Source: Nitrososphaerota archaeon (GTDB lineage Archaea; Thermoproteota; Nitrososphaeria; Nitrososphaerales; JACPRH01). Taken from it: a stretch of DNA of 64,000 bases. Position numbers and translations under genes: made by a program. The stretch's first letter is position 1. Each line of letters starts with the position of its first letter. The notes under the pieces were generated by a model. The model was not told the origin of the DNA, made no database searches, and saw only the letters and a program-made list of their open reading frames with translations. The stretch spans positions 345,777 to 409,776 of the forward strand of contig JAMCPI010000012.1 of assembly GCA_023379805.1 (NCBI GenBank), given 5' to 3'. This document shows, in pieces, positions 7,512-17,466 of the stretch.

Positions 7512-8030
7512 ATGATTAGGTATAAGCTGTCAAGAGATGCGAAGATACTGTTTGTTGGGATAAACCCGCACCCCGGCTCCTACAGCAGAGGCGTACCATT
7601 CTCAAACAACAAGACCTTCTGGTATCTAATGAACAGAGCCGGTTTGATAAGAGAGAAGGAAAGCGATTTGAGACGCGACGAGAAGCTTAAACAAATGTAT
7701 GAGACACGGTTCAAGCAGGTCTACCATCTAAACTTCATCAATCTAGTCAACAGGCCCACTAAAGAAGTCAAATATCTCAACAGGGGCGAAGAGAAAAAAG
7801 GCGCAGCTAAGCTGCTTGAAGCCATACACGTTTACCACCCCACCGTCATATGCTTCATCGGCAAAGTAACCTACTCCAAGTTCACTGGGCAAAGCAAAGT
7901 AGATTTCGGCTGGCATGAACCGATAAACAACTCAAAGGCATACGTCATGCACTTCCCGATAAGAGGGTCAGCCAGCATAAGAATAGAGGAGTTCAAAGAG
8001 ATAAATGATGAAGCAAGTCAGCAACAGTAA
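7512..8030 (+). CDS. Mug-type uracil/thymine-DNA glycosylase (UDG family 2-like), 172 aa
   Basis: The N-terminus carries GINPHPGS (G16-S23), matching the catalytic GINPG-type motif of the Mug/TDG family, with N18 at the position of the active-site asparagine. A central FIGKVTYSKFTG and a later HFPIRGSA segment sit where family members have the hydrophobic strand and the DNA-minor-groove intercalation loop. The family removes uracil or thymine from G:U/G:T mismatches in base-excision repair. It stands alone between the AOR operon and a CDF transporter. The ATG at 7512 fits the motif spacing. Confidence 0.78.
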   Translation: MIRYKLSRDAKILFVGINPHPGSYSRGVPFSNNKTFWYLMNRAGLIREKESDLRRDEKLKQMYETRFKQVYHLNFINLVNRPTKEVKYLNRGEEKKGAAKLLEAIHVYHPTVICFIGKVTYSKFTGQSKVDFGWHEPINNSKAYVMHFPIRGSASIRIEEFKEINDEASQQQ

Positions 8031-8110
8031 AAATAAGCTACCTGTCTATTTACCGCGAACAAACAAATCTGTACGACATAAAATGATTATTAGATAATAA
8101 TAGACTCGAT

Positions 8111-8983
8111 ATGCGGTTGTCAGAACTACTGAAAGGCTATACTCAAGGAGAAAGGCTAGCCAAAGTCTCTTCACTGACGCTTGCTGGGATAGGACTAGTT
8201 GAGATAATCGCTGGCAGCTTCACCGGGAGCATCGGCTTAACCGCTGACGGCATTGACTCTATGTCCGACGCTGTAGTCTCCCTTCTAGTCTGGTTCGGAC
8301 TCAAGGTATCAAGGAAGGCACCCGATGAACGGTTCAACTTCGGCTACTACAAGGTGGAAAACATGACCGCATTCGTATCAGCAATTGTGCTGATAATAGT
8401 CGCAGGCGTAATAATATACCGATCATACCTGTCTCTATTAGCGCCCAAACCTGTGACGCTACCTGCTTTAGCGCTAGTTGTCCTGCTGTTGGCCGGCGTT
8501 GTTTCTCTTTACAGAGCAATGCAGATGAGGCGGCTGGCTCACAAATACAATATATCATCGCTTAGACTTGATGCAAACAATGCTCTCAAAGACGGTTCAG
8601 CCTCGTTCCTAGTCTTCTTCACCGTACTCCTCTCAACATTCGGCTTTCACTACATGGATGCGGTCGGCGGCATCGCGATAGGCGTCTTCATCATAACCGT
8701 CTCCTATGTAGTAATAAAACAGGCATCCCTAGCGCTTCTAGACGCGTATCAAAACCCTGAGCTTGTAGAGGACATCCGGAAAATAGTTGAGGCGAACGGG
8801 GTCGCAGTTAGCCACATCCTCCTAAGAGGCGCAGGCCCCTTCATCCACGCCGAGATCCATGTATGGGTGGACAGCTCCACCACTATCGCTCAACTAGACC
8901 AAATCAAAGACCGCATAAACTCCTCCCTGAGAAAAAAGATAACAGGCATCCAGCGAATAATCATCACAGCCAGATCCAAATAA
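8111..8983 (+). CDS. Cation diffusion facilitator (CDF) metal efflux transporter, 290 aa
   Basis: Family features include the glycine-rich first helix (SLTLAGIGLVEIIAGSFTGS), the TM2 metal-site region (LTADGIDSMSDAVVSLLVWFGL) and the TM5 acidic pair within RLDANNALKDGS. The soluble C-terminal domain (about residues 205-290) has the usual beta-alpha-beta-beta fold with HILLRGAGPFIHAEIHVWV. CDF proteins export divalent cations (Zn, Mn, Fe, Co, Cd) in exchange for protons. Specificity is unclear, as the TM2/TM5 quartet shows Asp residues with no obvious His. The ATG start follows an AT-rich, probably promoter-containing gap. It is a single gene, not in an operon. Confidence 0.88.
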   Translation: MRLSELLKGYTQGERLAKVSSLTLAGIGLVEIIAGSFTGSIGLTADGIDSMSDAVVSLLVWFGLKVSRKAPDERFNFGYYKVENMTAFVSAIVLIIVAGVIIYRSYLSLLAPKPVTLPALALVVLLLAGVVSLYRAMQMRRLAHKYNISSLRLDANNALKDGSASFLVFFTVLLSTFGFHYMDAVGGIAIGVFIITVSYVVIKQASLALLDAYQNPELVEDIRKIVEANGVAVSHILLRGAGPFIHAEIHVWVDSSTTIAQLDQIKDRINSSLRKKITGIQRIIITARSK

Positions 8984-9039
8984 GTGGCTGCAGCCCCTTT
9001 TCCCCCACTCTTATCTTTACGTCTAACTACTGGGCTCCG

Positions 9040-9354
9040 TTAATCAGCGATGGATGAGCGACTATTCTCGTAGAAGGAGGCCACCGCCTTAACGATAAGC
9101 GCCTTGCTTCGCTTCGTTGTCGTCCTATCCTGCAGCTGATAAGCCGTGATTCTGCTGGAGCTGGTTGTCTTAAACTCCTCTGGACTAGCTGACTTCACCA
9201 TTTCCAGAATCAACTCATCAGGATTCTTCTTCGCCCAATTGCAGAAAACCTCAAGAGCCCAGAGATAATTCTCCACCGCCATATGCGACATTCCGGGAGT
9301 CAAATACCCCTTCCACTTCTGCACGCTCTCAAAATCTGAAACAGACTTCTCCAT
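9040..9354 (-). pseudogene. Tyrosine recombinase N-terminal (SAM-like) domain fragment, 104 aa
   Basis: The protein looks like only the N-terminal core-binding domain of an XerC/phage-integrase-type tyrosine recombinase: helices with KWKGYLTPGMSHMAVENYLWALEVFCNWAKK, given here in two motifs (KWKGYLTPGMSH and VENYLWALEVFCNWAKK). The catalytic domain with its R-H-R-Y residues is absent, and no continuation is visible in the downstream DNA. It is probably a remnant of an integrated element. The neighbouring truncated PQQ dehydrogenase at 9553 may have been damaged in the same event. A standalone DNA-binding regulator derived from this fold is a less likely alternative. Confidence 0.45.
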
Positions 9355-9552
9355 CTACTTCACCCACCAACCCGTACTCACAGACAACAGCCGCGATTTA
9401 GAGGAATCCAATATCCATCCCAAATGTGCGCCCAAAACCCCTCGTTCACGAAACCGATGCCCAGAATCCCACTTGTAGCAGATGTCAGTCATTTTGATGA
9501 CGTATAGTAATGGTATTCTCTGCTATATCTACCTAGCTGTTTATATCCATAA

Positions 9553-10279
9553 TTGTTACGTAAGACACGTCATCCCATTCGATATTCCCCTACTGGCATC
9601 TTCGGCACAGACATGAGATGTGACCCACAGACTTCAACAGTGTTCCACTACGCAGTAGGGCTGCAGACAACCATACTGCATGAGAACCCCTACGTACCCA
9701 GCGGAGCCCTGTTCAACACTCAGGGTTATCCAGTGAGTAACACCTCCATCGTAGCTTGGGATGCAGTGACAGGTAGCACCAAATGGATCTACTTCTACAG
9801 CATAGGACAGCAACGCGCACACATGATAGTAACTCCAGGACTAGTCATGTCAGGCTTCACAGACGGCTACTTCAGAGCACTAGACTCAGACACAGGTAAA
9901 GCACTGTTCAAGAAGAACCTCGGCTCAGCAATCACAGTCGGACCATCAATCGGTGCAGACTCCGACGGAAACATGAAGATATTTGTAGACGTCGGAACTA
10001 GAGTAGCAAACATGGAAGCATAGTCGCACTAGGACCATCTGCAAACGTAGGTCAAACCAAGACAGTAACCACCACCACAACCGCAACTAAAACGGCAACT
10101 CGACCACAACAGCCACCTCACTCACCTTTACACAGCCAGCTCAAACCAGAACCGCAACAGTGGTCTCATCAGTCACACAAACCTCGGGACTACCAGCCGA
10201 AGTCACCTACGCAGCGGTCGCTATAGCAGTAATCGCTCTGATTGCAGCAGCAGTACTAGCAATGCGGAAGCGAACCTAA
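9553..10279 (+). pseudogene. Decayed PQQ-type dehydrogenase, C-terminal third only
   Basis: The first open part (9553-10023) aligns with the C-terminal blades of the beta-propeller protein at 25324-27615. Examples are NTSIVAWDAVTGSTKW against NTSIVARDLSTGKVVW, and MSGFTDGYFRALDSDTGKALF against FTGFTDNYLRFFDKDTGKLL. The frame then shifts by one base near 10015, continuing as SIVALGPSANVGQTKTVTTTT. It shifts again before the C-terminal anchor, which ends GLPAEVTYAAVAIAVIALI at 10279. The N-terminal two thirds, including the quinone-binding region, are missing. It is a paralogue in decay, lying next to an integrase fragment. Confidence 0.85.
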
Positions 10280-10420
10280 ACAACAGGCAACTTCCCTCTC
10301 TTTTTCTCTAGTTTGTTAGTTAACTGAGTTAAGGAATCCTAACCTCAAAGAAGGTCATTGTCTTGCTCGCTCAGCATTTAGTAATTTAAGGCGGATCATT
10401 AACAGTCAAGGCGCGGAGCT

Positions 10421-11743
10421 GTGTATGCTATGCTTCAGGTTTCTGGTAGCCCGGATCTTTTCGCTCTGATGCTTCAACCTGCTTTCATAGTATTTTTCGC
10501 TGTGTATGCGCTTATCGTCCTTAGGAATCTTGGGCGAGTCAACCTGCCTGTTTGGACCGTTATGTTCGCAGGCGCAGTCGCTATGCTTTTTCTCAACGGT
10601 ATCTCTCTCAAAACAGCTTACGCAGCCATCAACCTTGATGTTGTCTTCTTCCTAATCGGAATGTTCTCGATAGTGTCGGGAATGGATGCTTCGGGTCTTC
10701 TCCGCTACATCACGATCCGGTTGCTCCGCTTCGCCGGGACTCCTGAGAGAGTTATGCTCTTCATTCTCGTTGCTCTGGGAACAATATCCGCCTTCCTGAT
10801 GAATGACACCGTAGCTGTGGTTGCCACGCCTATTGTCATAGGGGTCGCGCATGAGATGAAGATTCGCCCCACACCTCTGCTTGTCTCCCTCGCCTTTGCT
10901 GTGAGCATTGGAAGCGTCATGACCCCGATGGGAAATCCGCAGAACCTACTTGTAGCTCTTGATAGCGGAATGAACTCCCCTGTCCTTGAGTTTCTCAGAC
11001 TACTCGGGCCTCCTACTCTGATTAACTTTGTTTTGACCTACTATCTGCTGAAATTCTACTACAAGCGCGATTTATCAACGGCCGATCCTCCGCGTGACTT
11101 GAAGCTAGACGAGGCTATCACTGATATGCGGCTGGCCAAAACAACCGGCCTCGTAGCTGCTTTGACGATAGCCGGCTTCTTTGCATTAAGCATCATCAAG
11201 GTCGTCGGGGTTAATACTGATCTTAACTTCGGGTCCATCGCGCTTCTAGGCTCAGCCGTTCTCTACACCGCAAGCCCTAGGCGTAGAGAGCTTATCCGCG
11301 GCGTGAACTGGAGCATCATAATCTTCTTCATGTCGATGTTCATTGTCATGCAGGCAGTTTGGGACGCAGGGTTGATCAACCTGTTCGCCTCCTACATGCC
11401 GCCGCTAAACCACGGCGATTCACCCGCGATTATCATAAACATTGTAGGAGTAAGTGTGTTTATGAGTCAACTTATGAGCAACGTTCCCTTCGTAGCAGTC
11501 TACGTTAACCTGATGAAGAGCCTCGGATTCGGTCTCCTCGACACAAAGGCGTGGCTGGCCTTAGCAGGCGGCTCGACGTTAGCCGGAAACCTCACAATAC
11601 TGGGTGCTGCGAGCACAATAATCATTCTAGAAGCCGCTGAAGAGAAGGGTCACACCTTCAGCTTCTACGAATACTTCAAGATAGGCTCGATGGTCACGCT
11701 GGTTAACGTAACTGTCTTGATACTCTGGTTAACCTACGCATAA
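10421..11743 (+). CDS. Ion transporter superfamily permease (ArsB/CitM/NhaD-like), 440 aa
   Basis: About 11-12 hydrophobic segments with the typical two-fold layout of the ion transporter superfamily. The conserved segments are FLMNDTVAVVATPIVIG (residues near 125-140), where ArsB/NhaD members bind their ion, SVMTPMGNPQNLL with the hairpin-type GNPxN motif, and the matching C-terminal pair LMSNVPFVAVYVNL and GGSTLAGNLTILGAAS. These motifs mark anion (arsenite, citrate, sulfate) or Na+/H+ exchangers; the substrate cannot be decided. The ORF starts at GTG 10421; the ATG at 10430 is equally possible. It stands alone, with no arsR or arsC beside it. Confidence 0.82.
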   Translation: MYAMLQVSGSPDLFALMLQPAFIVFFAVYALIVLRNLGRVNLPVWTVMFAGAVAMLFLNGISLKTAYAAINLDVVFFLIGMFSIVSGMDASGLLRYITIRLLRFAGTPERVMLFILVALGTISAFLMNDTVAVVATPIVIGVAHEMKIRPTPLLVSLAFAVSIGSVMTPMGNPQNLLVALDSGMNSPVLEFLRLLGPPTLINFVLTYYLLKFYYKRDLSTADPPRDLKLDEAITDMRLAKTTGLVAALTIAGFFALSIIKVVGVNTDLNFGSIALLGSAVLYTASPRRRELIRGVNWSIIIFFMSMFIVMQAVWDAGLINLFASYMPPLNHGDSPAIIINIVGVSVFMSQLMSNVPFVAVYVNLMKSLGFGLLDTKAWLALAGGSTLAGNLTILGAASTIIILEAAEEKGHTFSFYEYFKIGSMVTLVNVTVLILWLTYA

Positions 11744-12073
11744 CTTCATTTCGATTAGGCTTCGAGTCCGCCTCTGTCTCATTCAACTGCCTCTGAAAAT
11801 GATAATTTACGAATCCTCAGGCTCTGCAGACAGTTGAATTCAACAGATCAGTCAAAGTTATATTATTAACAAATTATTAATCAAACTCTTGACGTCACCT
11901 CTCGTAAGTGAAGCGGAAAGTTTGCTCCTCACGCGGAGAGTACCGCAGTGGCTAGGTGAACGTATGGGTGAGTCTAGATCATGGAACGCTTCACATCGGG
12001 CGGTGGCAACGACGACTCCTCTTCTGAAAGGGTGGATGAACAAGATATGACGTATGGAGCGGTGGAGTAGTCG
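11744..12073. other. 330-bp gap before the histidine kinase
   Basis: The first half is AT-rich (atattattaacaaattattaat at 11861-11882), probably promoter DNA. A 29-codon open frame at 11981-12070 ends 3 bases before the kinase ATG and might be a coupled leader peptide, but it has no recognisable features. Nothing else is seen. Confidence 0.4.
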
Positions 12074-13870
12074 ATGACTTGGGCTATATCCGTATATGCG
12101 CTTCCTTACATTGCATCCCTCCTACTCACAGGCGTCTCCATATATCACGTCTGGAGGAACAGGCAGGTCGCACCTTCAAAATACGAGCTGTCGTTTATGA
12201 TAGCCGGCGCCGAATTAATGCTCAGCGCCCTCATCAAACTCTCAACCGACGATTTAGCTACCAAGATTCTTTTCAGCAAGGTACAGTATGCTGGAATTGT
12301 AATTCTACCCGTCGCCATCTTTCTTTACGTTCTGCAGTACAGCGGCAACACTAAATGGCTGAACATGCGAACTACAATCCTAATCAGCATCGTGCCAGCC
12401 TTCACTATGTTACTAGTGGCAACGAATGAACTCCACCACCTCTTCTGGCGCAGCATATCTCTCAACGCAGACGATCCTTTCCTACCCTTGGACACCGTGT
12501 ACGGCGCCGGATTCTGGATATGGTTTTCATACATTCTTTGGCTTCTGTTCGCCATCGGTTTTCTGCTTGTGGTACTGCTGATTCACTCCAATAACCTATA
12601 CCGCAGGCAGGTAATAGCTCTACTTGTCCTGACCTTCGCTCCGGGAGTAAGCGGTTTGTTTAGCTCCGTAAAACTTCCCCCCTACCCATACTTTGATCCT
12701 TCATCACTAGCGTTGTCTTTGACCTTCGTATTCGTAGCCTTCAGCATCTTCAAAATGCGGCTAGGCGATATCATTCCAGTAGCGCGTGAGGTGGTGGTTG
12801 AAAGTATGAGCGACGGTGTAATTGTGCTGGACGGGCAGAACCGCATCGTCGATCTGAACCCTGTAGCTCAATACGTGATCGGTGTGTCAACATCAGACCT
12901 GATAGGCCATAGAATCGATAAGGTCTGGACAAGCTGGCCCACCCATATAGGAAAACTCTATGATGAGATTGAGATCGGAAAGGAAATTATGCTGGACACA
13001 TGGTATGGGCGACGCACCTTCGATATGCTTGTATCTCCTATCATCGATTGGCGGGGACACCTGAACAGCCGGGTAGTTGTTCTTCATGATGTCACAGACC
13101 GGAAGCTGGTAGAGGATGAGCTGAGGCACCGCTCAGAGCATCTCGAAGCCTTGGTGGAGGAAAAGACCCGTCAGCTACGGGTTGCTGAGCGAATGGCCGG
13201 TATCGGCGAAACCGCTGCGATGGTGGGGCACGATCTCCGCAACCCGCTTCAAACCGTCGTCAACCTTCTCTACTTGGCGAACAACAAATTATCAATGAAC
13301 CTCACAGAATCCGACTACAACGGTCTAAAAAATATCCTTACACAGCTGGAAAAACAGGCTGAGTATATGGATAAAATTGTCTCAGACCTGCAGGACTATT
13401 CAAAACCCATGTCAGTGCAACCTGTTCTAACAAAGCTACGCCCGCTGATTGAGGAAACAATCTCAGCAATCTCGATTCCAGAGAACATAAAGGTGGTCGT
13501 TGAGGTCGCTAAAGGCTCTAACCCGGTTATGCTTGATCCCGCGCTTACAAAACGTGTTCTAACCAATCTAGTCCTCAACGCGGTGCAAGCGATGCCTAAC
13601 GGTGGTAATCTTTCTATCAACTCATCTCGGAAGGATGGCGATTTTCTGCTAACCGTAAGCGACACAGGCGTAGGGATACCTGAAGAGAACCTTGAAAAGA
13701 TATTCCGTCCACTCTTCACCACCAAAGCTAAAGGACAAGGCTTCGGATTAGCTGTCTGCAAACGAATCATCGAGGCTCATGGAGGCCACATTTTAGTGGA
13801 AAGTACAGTAGGCAAAGGCTCAACCTTCATCATCAAGATACCTGTGGCAACGGAATCTGCTGACCAGTAA
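12074..13870 (+). CDS. Membrane histidine kinase: 7TM-PAS-HisKA-HATPase, 598 aa
   Basis: Seven hydrophobic helices (about residues 1-220) match the histidine-kinase 7TM sensor type. A PAS domain follows (about 230-345, [20 protein letters not shown]), then a short coiled coil and the dimerisation/phosphoacceptor helix with [13 protein letters not shown], whose His is near residue 385. The ATPase domain has the N box ([16 protein letters not shown], about 495), the G1 box [11 protein letters not shown], the F box [19 protein letters not shown] and a final GGHI segment. It should autophosphorylate in response to a membrane or small-molecule signal. No response regulator is adjacent, so its partner is elsewhere. 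The next gene is a lone PEP-synthase ATP-binding domain on the same strand. Confidence 0.9.
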   Translation: MTWAISVYALPYIASLLLTGVSIYHVWRNRQVAPSKYELSFMIAGAELMLSALIKLSTDDLATKILFSKVQYAGIVILPVAIFLYVLQYSGNTKWLNMRTTILISIVPAFTMLLVATNELHHLFWRSISLNADDPFLPLDTVYGAGFWIWFSYILWLLFAIGFLLVVLLIHSNNLYRRQVIALLVLTFAPGVSGLFSSVKLPPYPYFDPSSLALSLTFVFVAFSIFKMRLGDIIPVAREVVVESMSDGVIVLDGQNRIVDLNPVAQYVIGVSTSDLIGHRIDKVWTSWPTHIGKLYDEIEIGKEIMLDTWYGRRTFDMLVSPIIDWRGHLNSRVVVLHDVTDRKLVEDELRHRSEHLEALVEEKTRQLRVAERMAGIGETAAMVGHDLRNPLQTVVNLLYLANNKLSMNLTESDYNGLKNILTQLEKQAEYMDKIVSDLQDYSKPMSVQPVLTKLRPLIEETISAISIPENIKVVVEVAKGSNPVMLDPALTKRVLTNLVLNAVQAMPNGGNLSINSSRKDGDFLLTVSDTGVGIPEENLEKIFRPLFTTKAKGQGFGLAVCKRIIEAHGGHILVESTVGKGSTFIIKIPVATESADQ

Positions 13871-13984
13871 TACAGGTGTCCTCGGCCACAACATTCTTGG
13901 GTCTCATACGCATCAGCAACGGAACAACAATCACTATTTGCGCGAAAAACTATAAGCAATACCCGCATCTAGCAACAACCGCCT

Positions 13985-14944
13985 ATGCGCTTCATCAAGT
14001 GGCTCAGCGAAGCAAACACTAAAGATGAGGATGTCCACAGCCTCGGATCCAAGGCCGCTACATTAGCGAAGCTCACCAGAACTGGATGCAAAATCCCAGA
14101 GGCTTTTTGCATCACCACTGACGCGTATGAGGAGTTCACTTCAGCTCACCAAGTCGCCGCGGAAATCGAGTCTCAGCTTAAAACAGTTAACCAGACAAAC
14201 CTAAGAGGAATAGAAGCTGCGTCTAAGCAGATCAGACGGTGCATTGAGTCAAAACCACTGCCAGAGCTGCTTACAAAAGAGATCACTAATGCGTATCAGC
14301 GTCTCGGCGGCTGTGCAGTAGCGGTCAGATCCTCAGCATCCTTGGAGGATCTTTCTACAGCCAGCTTCGCAGGTCAGTACGATAGCTTCATCAACATCTC
14401 GGGCGTTGCAGAAGTAATTAGCAGGGTAAAATCAGTCTGGTCATCACTGTGGACAGCTCGAGCTATTGTGTATCGCCGTCTCAAACAACTAGATCAAGGC
14501 AAAGCATCGATGGCGGTGCTCGTGCAGAGGCTTGTAGACGCCGAGGCTGGAGGCGTACTCTTCACAAAGGATCCTTTCTCAAAGACCTCAAACGTCATGA
14601 TCATCGAGGGTGCGTGGGGGCTAGGGGACTCTGTGACATCAGGCTCAGTGGATCCTGATAGATTCTGGGTCGACCGGAGCAATCTGAAAGTGATTAAACA
14701 AGCATTAGCTTCGAAGAGCTTGATGCGAGTCCCAAGCAGGGAATCAGGCACCATTGACATGCCCACGCCGAATTTGAAGCGAGATACGCCCTGCATCACT
14801 TCTCAGGCTGTAGCGGAGCTGGCGCGGCTCAGTTTAGGAATCGAGTCTCTCTTTGGCGCGCCGCAGGATATCGAATGGGCTCTCTCCGACGAATCGTTCT
14901 ACATCATTCAGAGCAGACCTCTGCAGCAGGCTACTAAACAGTAA
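13985..14944 (+). CDS. Standalone PEP synthase/PPDK-type ATP-binding domain, 319 aa
   Basis: The whole protein corresponds to the N-terminal ATP-grasp-like domain of phosphoenolpyruvate synthase. Landmarks are SLGSKAATLAKL near residue 20, the nucleotide-binding VRSSASLEDLSTASFAGQYDS (given here as VRSSASLEDLSTASFAGQYD), QRLVDAEAGGVLFTKDP, EGAWGLGDSVTSGSVDPDRF and the terminal DIEWALSDESFYIIQSRPL. The swivelling phosphohistidine domain and the PEP/pyruvate-binding barrel are absent, and the next gene is unrelated. It can presumably bind and split ATP but needs a separate phosphoacceptor. Related stand-alone domains phosphorylate small molecules such as rifamycin when joined to other domains. 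Its role here is unknown. Confidence 0.82.
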   Translation: MRFIKWLSEANTKDEDVHSLGSKAATLAKLTRTGCKIPEAFCITTDAYEEFTSAHQVAAEIESQLKTVNQTNLRGIEAASKQIRRCIESKPLPELLTKEITNAYQRLGGCAVAVRSSASLEDLSTASFAGQYDSFINISGVAEVISRVKSVWSSLWTARAIVYRRLKQLDQGKASMAVLVQRLVDAEAGGVLFTKDPFSKTSNVMIIEGAWGLGDSVTSGSVDPDRFWVDRSNLKVIKQALASKSLMRVPSRESGTIDMPTPNLKRDTPCITSQAVAELARLSLGIESLFGAPQDIEWALSDESFYIIQSRPLQQATKQ

Positions 14945-15130
14945 GCAAACAAATTACCCTCTGATCCCAACATTTACCGAAACATATTGAGGCTCTTTTT
15001 CCACTGATGTAACTGAACAGTTGTGGAAAGTTGAAGAACTTTTAACTCTACTTTCACAGCTTCACTTGAACTGTAACTTAGCAGTAATGCCAATAACAGG
15101 AATCAAGAGTAAGCATTTGCATCGTTAAAG

Positions 15131-15140
15131 CTTTTAAATC
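15131..15140 (+). promoter_or_regulatory. TATA-like box of the proteasome gene
   Basis: CTTTTAAATC lies about 40 bases before the TTG start at 15175, the distance expected for an archaeal promoter with a short leader. Confidence 0.4.
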
Positions 15141-15174
15141 AGGCTCTTTCTCCCCTCAATGTAGGTGTTATCAT

Positions 15175-15924
15175 TTGTTCCCAGCTGCAGCAGGCTATGA
15201 CCGAGCTATCACTGTTTTTTCACCTGACGGTCGGCTCTATCAGGTTGAATACGCTATTGAGACTGTAAGGCGCGGAACGCTAGCAGTCGGCATTAAATCT
15301 GAAGATGGCGTAGTTTTAGCTGTTGAGGAGAAGAGTAGAAAACTCCAAAACACCGCTATGAGCCAAAAAATCTTTCAGGTTGATGACCATCTAGGTGTCG
15401 TCGCCGCCGGATACATTCCTGATGCTCGCGTCCAGGTCGATCAAGCGCGGGTGATGGCCCAAAGCAACCGCCTAGTCTACGATGAAATCGCCAGCGTCGA
15501 AACAGTAGCGCGGCGAATCGCCGATCTTGCTCAACAGTTCACTCAATACGCAGGAGTTAGGCCATTCGGTGTCTCATTAATCATAGGCGGCGTCGACAAA
15601 ACCGGGCCAGAACTCTTTCTAACCGACCCCAGCGGAACCTACATGGCATATGACGCAGTAGCTATCGGCGCCGGGAGCGAACAGGTGACCGAGTACCTAG
15701 AGAAAAGCTATGCTGAGGATCTCAGCTTAGACGATGCTTGCGTAATGGCTGTAGACTCCATTTACCTGATCAGTGAGGACAAGTCTGGTTCCCAACATAT
15801 CAAAATGGCTTTGATTGACACCAAGACCAAGAAGCTACGCAGGTTGTCGCAGCAGGAAATTGAGAAATATACAGGAAAGGCAAAGAATCGCCAACCTGAA
15901 GGCGGCGAAGGCAAGTCAAGCTAA
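15175..15924 (+). CDS. psmA: 20S proteasome alpha subunit, 249 aa
   Basis: The N-terminus (AAAGYDRAITVFSPDGRLYQVEYAIETV) is the canonical alpha-subunit signature with the gate-forming YDR and the H0 helix, and the rest follows the family to a charged C-terminus (EGGEGKSS). Length is normal. Alpha subunits form the outer rings of the proteasome and gate substrate entry. The start is TTG at 15175, giving MFPAAAGYDR. It opens the block with SBDS and the exosome genes, a gene order conserved in many archaea. The beta subunit is not in this window. Confidence 0.97.
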   Translation: MFPAAAGYDRAITVFSPDGRLYQVEYAIETVRRGTLAVGIKSEDGVVLAVEEKSRKLQNTAMSQKIFQVDDHLGVVAAGYIPDARVQVDQARVMAQSNRLVYDEIASVETVARRIADLAQQFTQYAGVRPFGVSLIIGGVDKTGPELFLTDPSGTYMAYDAVAIGAGSEQVTEYLEKSYAEDLSLDDACVMAVDSIYLISEDKSGSQHIKMALIDTKTKKLRRLSQQEIEKYTGKAKNRQPEGGEGKSS

Positions 15925-16040
15925 TCTACAAACCGCCATATTACTGTGAAATTGTAGCGTAAATGTCTTAGCTGACCAACGGCTTTTTATAGATCGGTTA
16001 AAAAGGGCTTGAATGGGAAAAATGGAAAAGAAGGTTGTAA

Positions 16041-16736
16041 TTGCAAATGTCTGGCAAATTTACCACAGTCCGCCTTACGGTGGACGGTGAACGTTTCGAA
16101 ATTTTGGTCAACCCAGACAACGCTCTCAGCTTTAAACTAGGAAGGAACGTGGAGTTGTCTCAGGTTATAGCGATCGATGAAGTTTACTCAGACTCCTCTA
16201 AGGGGCTTCGTGCAAACACCGAGAAGATGAAGAAGAGTCTTGGAACCGCAGATCACGCTGAAGCAGCTAAGATTGTGCTTAAACGCGGTGAACTTCAGCT
16301 TACTACTGATCAGCGTCGAAAGATGGTTGAGGATAAGCGTAAACAGATAGTTTCTATTATTGCGCGGAACTTTGTTGATCCGCGGACAGGGCTGCCTCAT
16401 CCGCCTACAAGGATTGAGCAGGCTATGGGGGAGATAAGGGTGTCAATCGACCCGTTTAAGGATGTGCAAGAGCAGACTAAGATGGTTGTCGATCAGCTTC
16501 GTCCAGTTATACCCTTAAAGTCGGAGAAGATGAAGATCCGAGTCAAGGTTCCTCCACAGTTTGCGCCACAGGCTATCGGTGTTCTCAAAGGGTCGGGCGA
16601 GATCCTTAAGGAGGAGTGGGGTTCGGACGGCTCGTTGACAGCTTTGGTTGAAATAACTGCTGGTATGCATGCTCCGCTATTGGAGCGGCTCGGCTCAGCT
16701 ACAAGAGGAGCGGCCCAAGCGACCGTTGAAAGGTGA
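16041..16736 (+). CDS. Ribosome maturation protein SBDS (Sdo1), 231 aa
   Basis: This is a full-length archaeal SBDS. The N-terminal FYSH domain is visible (TTVRLTVDGERFEILVNPDNALSFKLGR), then the central helical domain (ELQLTTDQRRKMVEDKRKQIV, IIARNFVDPRTGLPHPPTRIEQAM) and the C-terminal ferredoxin-like domain (MKIRVKVPPQFAPQAIGVLK). SBDS works with an EF-2-like GTPase in late large-subunit maturation. The first ATG is 16041, but 16047 (MSGKFTTV) is closer to homologues. The stop is 8 bases from the rrp4 ATG, so it is cotranscribed with the exosome genes. Confidence 0.96.
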   Translation: MQMSGKFTTVRLTVDGERFEILVNPDNALSFKLGRNVELSQVIAIDEVYSDSSKGLRANTEKMKKSLGTADHAEAAKIVLKRGELQLTTDQRRKMVEDKRKQIVSIIARNFVDPRTGLPHPPTRIEQAMGEIRVSIDPFKDVQEQTKMVVDQLRPVIPLKSEKMKIRVKVPPQFAPQAIGVLKGSGEILKEEWGSDGSLTALVEITAGMHAPLLERLGSATRGAAQATVER

Positions 16737-16743
16737 TATTGCG

Positions 16744-17466
16744 ATGGTTGACGTAACAAGAAAATATGTTATCCCCGGAGAGCTTGTGAGTGAAGGAAAG
16801 TACAAGCACTCCCTAAACGTGTTTCGAGTAGAGGACAAGTACTATTCGACGCGAGTTGGAATGGCTGAAATCACACCCGACTCAGTGCGAGTCATCCCTC
16901 TAGCGGGACCCTACATTCCGCGCGTAGACGACCTAGTGATTGGGAAGATCGTCGATTACTCCGCCTTCGCTTGGGAGGTTGACATCAACTCCTGCTTCTA
17001 CGCCTATCTGCCTGCTCAAAACGTGTTTGGGCGAGACTACTCCCCTGCTCGTAATGAGCTTACACAGAAGTTCGCGGTCGGCGACCTGATCGCCGCGAAG
17101 GTTATGGCTTTCGACAGAACCAGAGATCCGCTGTTATCGCTATCAGGACCCGGGTTAGGTAAGATTAGACAGGGTGAGGTTGTAAAGATCTCTCCGACGA
17201 AGGTGCCCCGAGTAATCGGTAAGAAGGGCTCAATGATCCGAGCTGTCGAGATGGGTACCAACTGCCGGTTAACGGTTGCTCAGAACGGGCTGATTGTAAT
17301 ATCGGGGCCTACTGAAGGGATACTCAAAGCCATCTCGGCGCTGAGGCTGATTGAGAAGGAGGCGCACGTCGCCGATCTAACTCAGAAGGTTCAGACGCTC
17401 CTATCTGTTAAGGTTGACGAAAAAAGTGAAAGTGAAAGTGAAAGTGATGGTGAGAAAGAAGAATGA
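16744..17466 (+). CDS. rrp4: Exosome RNA-binding cap protein Rrp4, 240 aa
   Basis: The N-terminal domain ([16 protein letters not shown]) is followed by an S1 domain (about residues 60-140, [21 protein letters not shown]) and a KH domain (about 145-215, [19 protein letters not shown] with the GxxG loop). The C-terminus is acidic and repetitive ([14 protein letters not shown]). Rrp4 trimers sit on the Rrp41-Rrp42 ring and thread RNA into it. I place the start at ATG 16744 after the SBDS stop rather than at 16669, because the extra residues overlap SBDS and are absent from the family. It overlaps rrp41 by 4 bases. Confidence 0.96.
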   Translation: MVDVTRKYVIPGELVSEGKYKHSLNVFRVEDKYYSTRVGMAEITPDSVRVIPLAGPYIPRVDDLVIGKIVDYSAFAWEVDINSCFYAYLPAQNVFGRDYSPARNELTQKFAVGDLIAAKVMAFDRTRDPLLSLSGPGLGKIRQGEVVKISPTKVPRVIGKKGSMIRAVEMGTNCRLTVAQNGLIVISGPTEGILKAISALRLIEKEAHVADLTQKVQTLLSVKVDEKSESESESDGEKEE

